The notes: generated by a model not told the origin, from the letters alone. DNA of 64,000 nt from an uncultured Elusimicrobiales bacterium (GCA_944324675.1 CALUXE010000001.1:132694-196693); one strand, 5' to 3'; counted from the first letter of the stretch, positions 51,483 to 60,757 are shown. Numbers and translations: made by a program.

Positions 51483-51502
51483 GCGCGGGGGTTTGCCCGC
51501 GC
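51483..51502 (-). terminator. Terminator downstream of radA
   Basis: The 7-bp stem GCGCGGG / CCCGCGC with a 6-nt loop is followed on minus by TTTAATCG. It separates radA from the PIN/TRAM gene; the tail is short. Confidence 0.6.
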
Positions 51503-51553
51503 CGTAAGATTTTGTTTCGTTTTTTAGGTAAGCTATATAAAAGAAAAACGCTT

Positions 51554-52909
51554 TTACTTTATGTGAAGAGATAAAGAGTATAAATCCTCTATATACACAA
51601 GTCCGCTCTTGGCGGATTTTTCCCGCATCGGCGGGACAAATATCTTCTTCATTCCCAAACGAACAGCTTCCTCTATCCGCCTGTCCGTCATATAAGCGGG
51701 CGCGGCCTGCCCCAATATGCCGACCTCGCCAATAAAAACGCTTGTACCCTCCAGCGCTTTATCGCGCGCCGAGCTTATCACCGCGGCGCATACCGCCATA
51801 TCCAATGCCGGATCGGCTATCTTCACCCCGCCCGCCAGGCTTATGTAGACGTCTCGGTTTTCCAAATTGATGTTTACATGCTTTTCCAAAGCGGCCAAAA
51901 GCATTTGGCACCTGTTTAAGTCTATACCCGTAGCTATGCGCCTGGGGAAAGGATAATGCGTCGGACTGACCAAAGCCTGAACTTCCGTAAGTATCGGCCT
52001 TGTGCCTTCCGCTGCCACGCTGAAAGCGCGGCCAGTCATAGTTTTGGTTCTTGAAGTCTGCGAAAAATAAGCGCTGGCGTCTTCAACGTCTTCCAAGCCC
52101 AAAGGGCCCATCTTAAATAAGGCCGTTTCCGAAGTCGCCCCGAATCTGTTTTTATGCGCCCTTAACATTCTTAAAATATTGTCGCGTTCCGTATCAAAAT
52201 ACAAAACCGTATCGACCATATGCTCCAATACTTTCGGCCCCGCCAAGGCGCCGTCTTTGGTTACGTGCCCCAAAATAAATACTATTATCCCTTTCGCCTT
52301 GGCGTATCTTAGAATTTCGCCCGCGCATTCCCTGACTTGCGCTATCGTACCGGCGGAAGAATTAAACTGCGGATGATATATCGTCTGAATGGAATCTATT
52401 ATAAGTACTTGCGGTTTGGCTGATTTGGCGGCGTTGATGATGTTCTCGATATTAGTTTCCGAAAGCAGAGTGATATTGTCGCCCTGAACTTTAAGGCGCG
52501 CGGCGCGGCCAGATATCTGCGAGGAAGACTCCTCGCCCGAAACATATAAAACCGCCCTTTCCCGCGACAGGCTGCCCGCCAGCTGAAGCATTAAAGTGCT
52601 CTTGCCTATACCCGGAGCGCCCGCCAAAAGTATAATCTGCCCTTCCACCAAGCCGCCGCTGGTAAGGCGGTCAAATTCCTTTATGCCGGTGGGTATGCGG
52701 GCAAGTTCAAGGCTTGGGGCGTCTTTTAGTTTGGTCATCTCCGAAGAAAAATCCGTAAAAGACTTGCGCTCGGCCTTTGCCGATTTGCTCTCTTCCTGAA
52801 CCACCTCTTCCGTCATGGTGTTCCAAGCGGAGCAATCCGGGCATTGCCCCAGCCATTTGGCCGAAGTAAACCCGCATTTTTGGCAAGTGTAGACCGTTTT
52901 AAATTTCAT
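51554..52909 (-). CDS. radA: DNA repair protein RadA/Sms
   Basis: The protein has about 451 residues. A C4 zinc finger (TCQKCGF...GQCPDC) at the N-terminus precedes a RecA-like ATPase with AGAPGIGKSTL (Walker A) and the RadA-specific KNRFG motif. A Lon-like domain (AAEGTRPILTEVQALV, later VYISLAGGVKI) ends it. It promotes branch migration in recombination. I start it at the ATG at 52909, 1 bp after the mlaD stop. Confidence 0.95.
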   Translation of the reverse strand: MKFKTVYTCQKCGFTSAKWLGQCPDCSAWNTMTEEVVQEESKSAKAERKSFTDFSSEMTKLKDAPSLELARIPTGIKEFDRLTSGGLVEGQIILLAGAPGIGKSTLMLQLAGSLSRERAVLYVSGEESSSQISGRAARLKVQGDNITLLSETNIENIINAAKSAKPQVLIIDSIQTIYHPQFNSSAGTIAQVRECAGEILRYAKAKGIIVFILGHVTKDGALAGPKVLEHMVDTVLYFDTERDNILRMLRAHKNRFGATSETALFKMGPLGLEDVEDASAYFSQTSRTKTMTGRAFSVAAEGTRPILTEVQALVSPTHYPFPRRIATGIDLNRCQMLLAALEKHVNINLENRDVYISLAGGVKIADPALDMAVCAAVISSARDKALEGTSVFIGEVGILGQAAPAYMTDRRIEEAVRLGMKKIFVPPMREKSAKSGLVYIEDLYSLSLHIK

Positions 52910-52910
52910 A

Positions 52911-54197
52911 TCAGTTCGCAAGTTTGGCTATACCCAAAAGCGAGGCCAGTTCCTTATCTTCGAAGGATAAACTGCCCGTTATTTGCAAAGCGCGCGCTTC
53001 CTTTTCCATAAGCTCGTTGTATCTTACTCCAACACCGACATTCTTGGTTATCATCGTACGCGCTCCTACCGCCACTTTGGGCTTGTCGAAAAGCTTATTG
53101 TTTATTACCCTGTTGCGCCCAAAGTCGGTGCCCTCGCCGTATACGCTGAAGGTCTTTAAAGGCAGGGCCTGCGCCTTGTAGAAAGGCCTCAAGGAAAGCA
53201 CGCCGCCGCCAGCGCCACGTATCAAACCGACTTGCAAGTCCGCCCATTTATTGTAAAGGCCCAGGCGAGCGTCTATTTGATTGGGCTTGCCCCTGAAATC
53301 CTTATCGTTCTTGGGCGCGTTATCCCTGTTGCCCATATCCGATATGCCGAATCTGTAATACGAAAAACCGTTCGCGGGCACAAATCTTATCGCCAAGTCC
53401 GACTCCGTTAAATTGCCGTCGGGCTGGTAACGCGCGTCATATTCCCAGAATATCCTAAACTGCGCCATTTGCCCGATAAACTTCTTGGCGTCTTCGCTTA
53501 CCTGGCGGACATTGGCCAAGGTGCTTTGTACGTCCTCTTTCATCTGTTTGTCTTCCACCAAAGCGGTAAAAAGGCCGTCGCCCGAATCCAGCTTGTCCAT
53601 CAGCTGCTTGGAGGCTTTCGTCAACTCGCTTACGTCCTGCATAGAAGACGACAAATACGGCCTTAAAGAAAAAACCAACTCGTTTAAGTTGCCGGAAAGC
53701 ATTCTCAAATTTTCCAAAGTGGCGCCTAAATCGCTGGCGAATTTGCCGTTATCGGCTATGCTGGAAGCCAAATTGTTTATAGTCGACATCGTATCGGCAA
53801 CCATATCCGTTACCGAAGGCAGGCTCAACCCGTTGACGCTGTCGCCCGCTTCCAGTATACCGCTTGCCGCAGTGCCTTGGTCTATCTGCAAGTAATTGGT
53901 GCCGATCAGACTCGTCGCCGCTATGGCAAAGCGCGAATCTTTATATATTATCACCCCTTCGTTTATCCGCACCACCGCCAACACGCGCGCGCCGTCTATT
54001 TTGAGCTCTTTTACCTTGCCCACTTCCACGCCGTTTAATCTTACCACGGACTTAGCGGGCAAACCCGATACATTCTTAAAGTATACATTGATGTCAAAAC
54101 CTTTCGATATCGTAAAATTGCCAAGCATAAATATGGAAAAGCCCAACAGCACTAATCCGAAAAATGTAAACAGGCCTACTTTTGTTTCCGATGTCAT
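52911..54197 (-). CDS. mlaD: MlaD-like MCE-domain substrate-binding protein
   Basis: The 428-residue protein has one N-terminal membrane segment (VGLFTFFGLVLLGFSIFMLG). An MCE domain (FKNVSGLPAKSVVRLNGVEVGKV) leads into a long helical stretch and a beta-rich C-terminal domain (about residues 250-420). It would form the periplasmic ring of the lipid-transport complex with MlaE and MlaF. It is much longer than E. coli MlaD (about 180 residues), and the C-terminal beta domain may reach an outer-membrane partner. Confidence 0.9.
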   Translation of the reverse strand: MTSETKVGLFTFFGLVLLGFSIFMLGNFTISKGFDINVYFKNVSGLPAKSVVRLNGVEVGKVKELKIDGARVLAVVRINEGVIIYKDSRFAIAATSLIGTNYLQIDQGTAASGILEAGDSVNGLSLPSVTDMVADTMSTINNLASSIADNGKFASDLGATLENLRMLSGNLNELVFSLRPYLSSSMQDVSELTKASKQLMDKLDSGDGLFTALVEDKQMKEDVQSTLANVRQVSEDAKKFIGQMAQFRIFWEYDARYQPDGNLTESDLAIRFVPANGFSYYRFGISDMGNRDNAPKNDKDFRGKPNQIDARLGLYNKWADLQVGLIRGAGGGVLSLRPFYKAQALPLKTFSVYGEGTDFGRNRVINNKLFDKPKVAVGARTMITKNVGVGVRYNELMEKEARALQITGSLSFEDKELASLLGIAKLAN

Positions 54198-54232
54198 ATA
54201 TCCATTATACCTTTTATACTAGTTTATTACCC

Positions 54233-54991
54233 TTAATTCCTTATCTGCATTTGTATCGGCCCTTTGCTGCTGCCTTCTATAAATTGCTTTACATAAGGAT
54301 TTTTCGTCTTCTTAAATTCTTTTACGCCCGCCGCAAGCTCCACATGGCCCTCATAGAGCATGGCCATAGTATCGGATATTTCAAAGGCCGACTTCATATC
54401 GTGCGTTATCACTATCGAGGTTACCCCCAGCTTCTTCTTCAAATCCAAAATAAGCTCGCTTATTATCTCCGACATTATCGGGTCAAGGCCGCTGGTCGGC
54501 TCGTCATACAAAATCACTTTCGGCTCAGTCGCCAATACGCGCGCCAAAGAAACCCTTTTCTTCATTCCGCCCGAAAGCTCCGACGGCTTTAAATTCTCTA
54601 TGTCTTTCAGCCCTACCAAAGCCAGTTTCTCTCTTGCGATTTTGGCATATTCCGATTTCGGGGTATCGGTAAGATATTTCAGCCCGAAAGTCACGTTCTC
54701 TCCTACCGTCAGAGAGTCAAACAAGGCCCCCTCCTGAAACAAATACCCGAAGTTCCGCCTCACTTTCGCCAAAGCGATATCGCTCTTTATATGCGTAATA
54801 TCCTCGCCGTTTACCACAATAGAGCCGCTTTCCGGCTCCAACAGGCGGATTATGCACTTTATTAAAGTGCTTTTGCCCGTGCCGCTGCCCCCGATTATCG
54901 TGGTGACTTCTCCCTCTTTTATATTCAGGTTCACGCCCCTAAGGATATGCTTGTCGCCAAAACTTTTGCGAAGTTCTTTTATCTCTATCAT
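54233..54991 (-). CDS. mlaF: MlaF-like ABC transporter ATPase
   Basis: The 252-residue ATPase has Walker A GGSGTGKSTLIK, a Q-loop (GYLFQEGALFDSLTV) in the MlaF style, signature LSGGMKKRVSLARVLA and Walker B VILYDEPTSGLDP. It ends with a short extension (GPIQMQI). It energises lipid transport with MlaE. It starts directly after mlaE, and mlaD follows 35 bp on. Confidence 0.95.
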   Translation of the reverse strand: MIEIKELRKSFGDKHILRGVNLNIKEGEVTTIIGGSGTGKSTLIKCIIRLLEPESGSIVVNGEDITHIKSDIALAKVRRNFGYLFQEGALFDSLTVGENVTFGLKYLTDTPKSEYAKIAREKLALVGLKDIENLKPSELSGGMKKRVSLARVLATEPKVILYDEPTSGLDPIMSEIISELILDLKKKLGVTSIVITHDMKSAFEISDTMAMLYEGHVELAAGVKEFKKTKNPYVKQFIEGSSKGPIQMQIRN

Positions 54992-55768
54992 TTATATACC
55001 CAAAGAATTTAGTATCGCCGTAAGGAAATAATCCAATACCAATATCAGCACCATACTCGTTACCACGGCCTGCGTAGTAGATTTCCCCACGCCTTCCGCG
55101 CCGCCCCTGGTGTAGAGGCCTCTGTAACAGCATACAACGCCTATCATAAAAGCGAAGAATACCGACTTTATAAAACCGTGCATTAAATCGTCCACGCCGA
55201 TAAATGTCGTTATATCCTCAACATAAGTGTTTGAGGGCACCCCCAAACTGTATACGCTGACCAAAAAACCGCCGAACATTCCCGTAACATTGGCAAATAA
55301 AGTAAGTATAGGTATCGCTAAAGTGAAGGCTATAAGGCGCGGTATTACAAGATACCTTATCGGATCGGTACCCAAGGTGTGCAAAGCGTCTATCTGCTCG
55401 GTCACGCGCATGGTGCCTATCTCCGCCGTTACCGCCGCGCCCGCGCGCCCCGCCACGACAAAAGCCGTCAATACCGGGCCAAGCTCTCTTACCAAAGAAA
55501 ACCCCACCAAAGTACCTATATATATAGGTTCGCTTAATATGCTCTGCATAGTCGTGCCCGCCTGCAAGGCCAAGACCATACCGGTAAAAAGGCTGGTAAG
55601 CGTCGCCACCACCATAGACTCCACCCCTATCTTTACCGTCTGCTGCATAGTTTGGTTAAATTCCAAAGGCGACTTTACAAGCCAAAACAAGCACGAATAC
55701 ACCATGCCGGAAGCCTGGCCTATCTGCGTCAATCCCCTTATTATTAACCCGCCCAAACTCTTGAACAT
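54992..55768 (-). CDS. mlaE: MlaE-like lipid ABC permease
   Basis: The 258-residue protein has five membrane segments and MlaE hallmarks: GMVLALQAG, GFSLVRELGPVLTAFVVAGRAGAAVTAE-type loop, and TEQIDALHTLGTDPI. It forms the membrane dimer of the MCE transporter. Its ATG shares a base with the alr stop (TAATG). Confidence 0.95.
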   Translation of the reverse strand: MFKSLGGLIIRGLTQIGQASGMVYSCLFWLVKSPLEFNQTMQQTVKIGVESMVVATLTSLFTGMVLALQAGTTMQSILSEPIYIGTLVGFSLVRELGPVLTAFVVAGRAGAAVTAEIGTMRVTEQIDALHTLGTDPIRYLVIPRLIAFTLAIPILTLFANVTGMFGGFLVSVYSLGVPSNTYVEDITTFIGVDDLMHGFIKSVFFAFMIGVVCCYRGLYTRGGAEGVGKSTTQAVVTSMVLILVLDYFLTAILNSLGI

Positions 55769-56889
55769 TATTCCTCTGCCCTGCGCGGGACCCTTGCCGT
55801 AAGGCCCGTCAAAATTTCATAATCTATCGTGCCCGCTAAAGCGGCAACTTCGCGCGCCTTTATTTCCGCGCCGCCCTGGCGCCCTATAAATACCGCTTCG
55901 CTGCCGACGGGTATATCGCCAAGTTCGGTAATATCGGCCATAAGCATATCCATTGTGATATTGCCTGTCAGCGGACATCTGCGACCCTCTATCAATACCT
56001 CGGCCTTATTGGACAGCACCCTGTGGTAACCGTCCCCGTAGCCTAGAGGTATCGTCGCTATCTTTGAGGGCCGCGCGCATTTGAAGGTGCGGCCGTAACT
56101 TATGCACGCGCCTTCCCGTACGTCCTTTATAAAAACTATCTTGGATTTAAGCGACAATACCGGTTCATACCCATCTTCCAAGCCATAAGCCAAATGCCCC
56201 AATCTTACCATATCAAAGCAAGCGTCTTTATAGTTAATAAACCCGCTGCTTGCCGAGATGTGCGCCAGGCCCGTCTCAAGACCCTCGGCCGAAGCCTGCG
56301 CCAATAAATCCTTAAAATAGCCCAGCTGCATTTGAGTGTATTGCTCGCTCTCGTCCGCGCTGGAAAAATGGCTGAATACGCCTTCCACTTTTACATATTC
56401 GCTCTTATTTAATATCCTGAGCATCTCCAAAGCAGCGGGACGGCGGCTGCCTATCCTGCCCATGCCCGTTTCCTGCTTTACGTGGCATTTGGCTTTTATC
56501 TTTAATTTCTCGGCAAGTTCCGTTATATACTTTGCCGCCCTTACGCTCGCCACCGTAAGGGACAAACCGTATCTTAAAGCGTATTCAAAACAATCAAACG
56601 GAAAAATGCTCCCAAGCACCAATATCGGCAGAATTATCCCGTTTTTCCTTAGCTCTATGCCTTCCTCTATGGAGGCAACGCCAAAGGCCTCGCAGAGTTT
56701 CTCCGTCTGCGCGTAGGAAGCTATAAGCTGTGCGCCATGCCCGTAAGCGTTAGCCTTTACAAGCAGCAATATCTTGCAATCGCCCCGCCCGCGCGCGGTA
56801 AGCTCCGCCCGAGCTTTGAGCAAATTATCCGATAATGCCCTTAAATTTATACCCGCATACGTAGGACGAAGCAGCGGCGTATCGCTCAT
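55768..56889 (-). CDS. alr: Alanine racemase
   Basis: The 373-residue PLP enzyme makes D-alanine for peptidoglycan. It has VKANAYGHGAQ (PLP lysine), KQETGMGRIGSR, the catalytic tyrosine region CISYGRTF, PLGYGDGYHR and CPLTGNITMDMLMADIT. It overlaps dnaB by 4 bp (ATGA) and mlaE by 1 bp. This places cell-wall precursor, lipid transport and replication genes in one transcript. Confidence 0.96.
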   Translation of the reverse strand: MSDTPLLRPTYAGINLRALSDNLLKARAELTARGRGDCKILLLVKANAYGHGAQLIASYAQTEKLCEAFGVASIEEGIELRKNGIILPILVLGSIFPFDCFEYALRYGLSLTVASVRAAKYITELAEKLKIKAKCHVKQETGMGRIGSRRPAALEMLRILNKSEYVKVEGVFSHFSSADESEQYTQMQLGYFKDLLAQASAEGLETGLAHISASSGFINYKDACFDMVRLGHLAYGLEDGYEPVLSLKSKIVFIKDVREGACISYGRTFKCARPSKIATIPLGYGDGYHRVLSNKAEVLIEGRRCPLTGNITMDMLMADITELGDIPVGSEAVFIGRQGGAEIKAREVAALAGTIDYEILTGLTARVPRRAEE

Positions 56890-58271
56890 ACGGGCGCGCC
56901 CTCCGTTTCTATTTCCGAATTTTCAAGCGCGGGATTGGCAAACAAAGTATACTCGCTGTACCAGTTTAGCTTCACATTGCCTACAGGGCCGTTGCGCTGT
57001 TTGGCTATTATCAAGGTAGCGTCCCGCTCCAAGCTGGGATCATCGCGTTTATAATAGCCTTCCCTGTGTATCAAAGCTACGACATCGGCGTCTTGCTCTA
57101 TGGAGCCCGATTCCCTTAAATCTGAAAGCTGAGGCTTGTTGTCCGCACGGGATTTATCTTCCGTTTTCCTGTTTAACTGCGACAATGCCAATACCGGCAC
57201 TTCCAAATTCCTGGCCAATTCTTTCAGCATTCTTGATATCTCGGAAACTTCCTGCTGTCTGGATTCAACCCTCTTTCCGCTGCCTCTTATCAAACCGATA
57301 TAGTCTATCATTATCAGGCCGAGTTCTTTTCCCTGCTTCTTAAGTTCGCTGGCAAGACGCCTTGAACGCACCCTGATGTCCGTAATGGTCAAAGCGGGGG
57401 TATCGTCTATGTAAAGGGGGGCCTCGCCAAGTTTTTGTATTTCTCGCGCCAATTCCCGCCAGCGCTCTTTTTTAAACATTCCCGTACTGACTTGATGCAA
57501 ATCCGCCTGAGCCGCGGAACATACCATCCTTTGATATATTGAGTGGCGGTTCATTTCCAAAGAGAATATCGCCACCGGCACTTTTGCCTGAACAGCCGCG
57601 TGGTAGGCTATATTTAAAGCCATAGCAGTCTTGCCCTGCGAGGGACGCGCCGCCAATATTATTAAATCCGACTTCCTTAAGCCGCCCGTCTTCAAATCAA
57701 ATTTGGTAAAACCGGTGGGGACCCCTTTTATCGGATTTTTGTCCACTATCAGCTTTTCTATCATCTGCATTACTTCGCCGGAAAGCTCTTTTGAGGACAC
57801 AAAACCCTTAAGCTCCCTCTTTTGGTTAAGCTGAAAAAGCTTTGCCTGAGCCTCATCTATCAAAGAAGTCGGATCTTCCGAATTTTTATAGCACTCCTCC
57901 ACCGTGGCGGTGGATATGTTTATAAGTTCTCTGACCAAAGCTGCCTCGTAAACCATTTTGGCGTAATGTTCCACATGCGCCGCCGTTGACACCTTGCCCA
58001 TAAGTTCGGAAAGATACCTTTCCCCGCCCACTTCCGCCAGGAAGCCCTGCTTCTTTAGTTCCTCGGTAAGCGTGATAAGATCCACCGCCTGAGCGCGTTC
58101 GGTCAAAGCCGCCATCGCCGTAAAAATCTTCTGATGCGCGCTTTTATAAAAATGCTCCGCCTTTAATATGTTAAAAGCCCTTTCCAAGGCCTCGGCCTCT
58201 ATCATCATAGAGCCTAAAACAGCCATTTCCGCGTCTAAAGCTTGGGGCGGAAGTTTATCATTAAGTGCCAT
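56886..58271 (-). CDS. dnaB: Replicative DNA helicase DnaB
   Basis: The 461-residue helicase has the N-terminal helical domain with PPQALDAEMAVLGSMM. The RecA-like motor has ARPSQGKTA (Walker A), FSLEMNRHSIYQRM, LIMIDYIGLI (Walker B), LALSQLNRKTE and DLRESGSIEQDADVV. GGAG lies upstream of the ATG, and a promoter lies at 58300-58327. No intein is present. It follows the rpsF-ssb-rpsR-rplI cluster, a common order. Confidence 0.97.
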   Translation of the reverse strand: MALNDKLPPQALDAEMAVLGSMMIEAEALERAFNILKAEHFYKSAHQKIFTAMAALTERAQAVDLITLTEELKKQGFLAEVGGERYLSELMGKVSTAAHVEHYAKMVYEAALVRELINISTATVEECYKNSEDPTSLIDEAQAKLFQLNQKRELKGFVSSKELSGEVMQMIEKLIVDKNPIKGVPTGFTKFDLKTGGLRKSDLIILAARPSQGKTAMALNIAYHAAVQAKVPVAIFSLEMNRHSIYQRMVCSAAQADLHQVSTGMFKKERWRELAREIQKLGEAPLYIDDTPALTITDIRVRSRRLASELKKQGKELGLIMIDYIGLIRGSGKRVESRQQEVSEISRMLKELARNLEVPVLALSQLNRKTEDKSRADNKPQLSDLRESGSIEQDADVVALIHREGYYKRDDPSLERDATLIIAKQRNGPVGNVKLNWYSEYTLFANPALENSEIETEGAPV

Positions 58272-58299
58272 AAAGAGTACTCCTCAAAATATTACTATC

Positions 58300-58327
58300 A
58301 TTCTAGCAATTTAAAACATATTATCAA
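58300..58327 (-). promoter_or_regulatory. Promoter of the dnaB-alr-mla transcript
   Basis: On the minus strand TTGATA (58322-58327) and TAGAAT (58300-58305) are spaced 16 bp, about 30 bp before the dnaB ATG. Confidence 0.6.
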
Positions 58328-58434
58328 AAAACCGACACGCGCGGGAAATAGACTTCTATGCGCTCCGCGAAATCTGCCTGTCCGCTTTCACAAAAAACGC
58401 GCGGGCCAATTAATCCGCGGCAAAATACCAAGAT

Positions 58435-58470
58435 AAAAAATCCCCCCATCCGATGCGGACGGGGGGATTT
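58435..58470 (-). terminator. Terminator of the rpsF-ssb-rpsR-rplI operon
   Basis: A six-pair C/G stem (58442-58447 with 58461-58466) encloses a TCCG/CGGA inner stem. On minus it is followed by six T. It is 12 bp after the rplI stop. Confidence 0.93.
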
Positions 58471-58481
58471 GAAACCAAAAT

Positions 58482-58946
58482 TTATTTGGCGTTCTTTTCG
58501 TCTTCCACCGCTTCTATCTTTACGGTAATGGTAGCATATACCGTGGGTTTGAAGTAGATGGATACTTCCGTATCGCCGATTTTCTTGATAGGGGTAAAAA
58601 TATCAATATTGTTCTTTGATACTTTATGACCGAGTTCGGCCAAGCTCTTTTGGACATCGGCCTTAGTTACGGAGCCGAATACCACTCCCTCAATATTTAC
58701 CGTTCTGGTATAATTGAGCGTAATGCCGTTAAGTTTTGCGGCTTCTTCCTTGGCTTTGGCGAGTTCGGCCTCTATCTTTTTCTGTCTTCTGGCGGCGCCG
58801 AGCTCCCAATTCTTTACAGCGGCCGGGGTAGCCAATTCCACCAATTTCTTGGGCAGAAGGAAATTCCGCGCGTAACCGGGTTTAACATCCACAATTTCGC
58901 CCACCGTACCAAGATGTTTTACGTCTTCTCTTAAAATAACTTTCAT
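58482..58946 (-). CDS. rplI: 50S ribosomal protein L9
   Basis: The 154-residue protein starts with MKVILREDVKHLGTVGE and has the L9 signature GYARNFLLPKKLVELAT. A long connecting helix and a C-terminal domain (VVFGSVTKADV) follow. It is the last gene of the ribosomal cluster. Confidence 0.97.
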   Translation of the reverse strand: MKVILREDVKHLGTVGEIVDVKPGYARNFLLPKKLVELATPAAVKNWELGAARRQKKIEAELAKAKEEAAKLNGITLNYTRTVNIEGVVFGSVTKADVQKSLAELGHKVSKNNIDIFTPIKKIGDTEVSIYFKPTVYATITVKIEAVEDEKNAK

Positions 58947-58967
58947 TTTAAAACTCCTGTAAAAATT

Positions 58968-59288
58968 TTATTTCTTCGGTAAGCAATAAGCCAAGAAAGC
59001 CAAGTTTCTGTCCCTCTTGACGGCTTGGGTCACTTGGCGCTGATGTTTGGCGCAAGTACCGGTTATCCTTCTGGACAATATTTTACCGCTGTCCATAGTG
59101 AAGCTCTTTACCAGCTGAATGTTTTTATAGTCTATATGGTCAATCTTTTCAGCACAGAATTTGCAGACTTTCCTTCTGGATTCAAAGCGTTTTCTGGGTA
59201 CAAAAGTCCTTTGCGGGCGCGCTTCTGCGCCGGCCGCGGGAGCTTTCGCTTCGGTATTTTCTGTTTTTACTATTTTTTCTTCTGACAT
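58968..59288 (-). CDS. rpsR: 30S ribosomal protein S18 with N-terminal extension
   Basis: The 106-residue protein contains the S18 core IDYKNIQLVKSFTMDSGKI and SRRITGTCAKHQRQ. It is the zinc-binding form: KVCKFC pairs with CAKH. About 30 Ala/Pro/Glu-rich residues precede the core, which is longer than the usual 75-residue protein. Confidence 0.96.
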   Translation of the reverse strand: MSEEKIVKTENTEAKAPAAGAEARPQRTFVPRKRFESRRKVCKFCAEKIDHIDYKNIQLVKSFTMDSGKILSRRITGTCAKHQRQVTQAVKRDRNLAFLAYCLPKK

Positions 59289-59332
59289 ATTTTATCTTTC
59301 CTCTAAAATTACGCCTTATCAAGGCTTAAAGT

Positions 59333-59764
59333 TTAAAACGGAACATCGTCTTCCGCCACTTCGGGAGTATCCGGCGCGTCGGCCGTATCGGAATCCTCAC
59401 GCGCCATGGCTTCCGCGCTCTGCAGAACCTGCACGCGCCGCCCGGTAACGCGCAATACTTTCCTGGTTTGGCCGCTCTTATCAACGAATTCGCTCATTGT
59501 AAGACGCCCCTCCACCAATACGGGTACGCCTTTCTTGAGGCGCTCTTTCGCCCGTTCGGCGGCATCGCCGAAAACCGTCACCGGTACATAGGAAACCTCG
59601 TCCTTCCATTCGCCCGAGGCATTATCCATATACCTGCGGTTTACCGCGATGTCAAAGCCGCATATCGCCTGCCCGCGCTGCGTCATCCTGTTGTCGGGGT
59701 CGCGCGTCAGACGCCCGGTAAGAAATACCAGGTTCATCTCCGGTAAGCGGAACTGCGCTGTCAT
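59333..59764 (-). CDS. ssb: Single-stranded DNA-binding protein
   Basis: The 143-residue OB-fold protein has MNLVFLTGRLTRDPDNR and AVNRRYM, with YVPVTVFGDAAERAKERLKKG and an acidic tail ending DDVPF, the partner-binding tip. The ATG at 59764 lies 3 bp after the rpsF stop. An internal ATG at 59737 aligns with the usual family start but has no spaced Shine-Dalgarno, so the start is not certain. Confidence 0.94.
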   Translation of the reverse strand: MTAQFRLPEMNLVFLTGRLTRDPDNRMTQRGQAICGFDIAVNRRYMDNASGEWKDEVSYVPVTVFGDAAERAKERLKKGVPVLVEGRLTMSEFVDKSGQTRKVLRVTGRRVQVLQSAEAMAREDSDTADAPDTPEVAEDDVPF

Positions 59765-59767
59765 AGA

Positions 59768-60100
59768 TTAAGCCGCCGCCGGCGTCTTAGCCTGTTTCGC
59801 CGGTCTTATTTTATGTTCCACAGCGCTCATTACCATTGTCCTTAACACATTTTGGTTAAGGCGCATGGTGTCGTTCCACTTCTTTACGAAGTCGCCCTGC
59901 GCTTTGAACTTAAGGTAAAGATAAAAACCTTCACGGTTCTTAGCTATATCGTGGGAGAATCTTCTCCGCCCCAGCTTCTCTTCAGACACCACTTCTCCGC
60001 CTGAGGAAGAAATAAACGCCTTCGCCTTTTCCACGAAAGCTGCCACCTCACCATCGGTGAGCTGCGGTTTTAATATTGTTACTGTTTCGTAAGTTTTCAT
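59768..60100 (-). CDS. rpsF: 30S ribosomal protein S6
   Basis: The 110-residue protein begins MKTYETVTILKPQLTDGE and has KLGRRRFSHDIAKNREGFY and LNQNVLRTMVM. It binds S18 in the ribosome. It is the first gene of rpsF-ssb-rpsR-rplI, with a Shine-Dalgarno AGGA before the ATG. Confidence 0.96.
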   Translation of the reverse strand: MKTYETVTILKPQLTDGEVAAFVEKAKAFISSSGGEVVSEEKLGRRRFSHDIAKNREGFYLYLKFKAQGDFVKKWNDTMRLNQNVLRTMVMSAVEHKIRPAKQAKTPAAA

Positions 60101-60130
60101 ATTCCTGTTTTTTTGATAAATAAAGACTCA

Positions 60131-60149
60131 CGGGGTACTCTTTACCCCG
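60131..60149 (-). promoter_or_regulatory. Leader hairpin upstream of rpsF
   Basis: The 7-bp stem CGGGGTA / TACCCCG lies in the 5' leader about 30 bp before the rpsF ATG. Many bacteria carry an S6:S18-binding leader here; the position fits, but I cannot confirm the conserved CCG bulge. Confidence 0.4.
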
Positions 60150-60209
60150 CTTACACCTAGATATTTTTTGGCTTTTCACCTTGCGCCACGGAATATCTTA
60201 TCCACAAAT

Positions 60210-60239
60210 ATTATACTATCATTCCGCGGACTTTTGCAA
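60210..60239 (-). promoter_or_regulatory. Promoter of the rpsF operon
   Basis: On minus, TTGCAA (60234-60239) and TATAAT (60210-60215) are spaced 18 bp, giving a leader of about 100 nt. Confidence 0.65.
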
Positions 60240-60346
60240 GTCTTTTTTGAAACAAGGCCCTTTTTCGCCCCGTAGAAATACCGCGCGCCCCGCTCCGGCC
60301 TGTTTCAATATCCCCTTTAAAACGAACAGGCATGATAAAAACCATC

Positions 60347-60568
60347 CTATTGTTTAATCTCGTATATCTTGGCCGGGCTGGTCGCCCCCTTTATCAAATG
60401 CAGTTTTTTTGCTTCAATATCCAAATGCTCCGCCAAGAGCGTCCTCACCGCCTCATTGGCGAGGCCGCGCTCCGCGGGCGCCTTTACCCAAACTTCAAAA
60501 GAGTCGGAAGCCTTCTCTTTTAGGATATTTTTCTTTTCCCCGGCGTGCACTTTTACTTTTATATACAT
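60347..60568 (-). CDS. DUF167 (YggU-like) protein
   Basis: The 73-residue protein matches DUF167: YIKVKVHAGEKKN, the central PAERGLANEAVRTLLAEHL and the C-terminal KGATSPAKIYEI. Its function is unknown. I start it at the ATG at 60568 because AAAGGCGG lies 5 bases upstream. It sits alone between the gpmI terminator and the rpsF promoter. Confidence 0.88.
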   Translation of the reverse strand: MYIKVKVHAGEKKNILKEKASDSFEVWVKAPAERGLANEAVRTLLAEHLDIEAKKLHLIKGATSPAKIYEIKQ

Positions 60569-60710
60569 ATATACCGCCTTTATCAATTTTTCGGGCGCCA
60601 ATTTACAAAACCGCCCCGCTAAGAGGCCCCGCTTTATAGTTTAAGCCGTAATCGGCGCCCCCATTTGAGCCTCTGCAGCGGGTGCGCTTCGCGGCGCTTA
60701 TCGGCCAAAA

Positions 60711-60735
60711 TACCCCCGCTAAAACGGCGGGGGTA
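60711..60735 (-). terminator. Intrinsic terminator of gpmI
   Basis: The 9-bp stem TACCCCCGC / GCGGGGGTA with a 7-nt loop is followed on minus by TTTTGG. It lies 23 bp after the gpmI stop. Confidence 0.88.
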
Positions 60736-60757
60736 TCTATGATTTTAACCAAACGCT

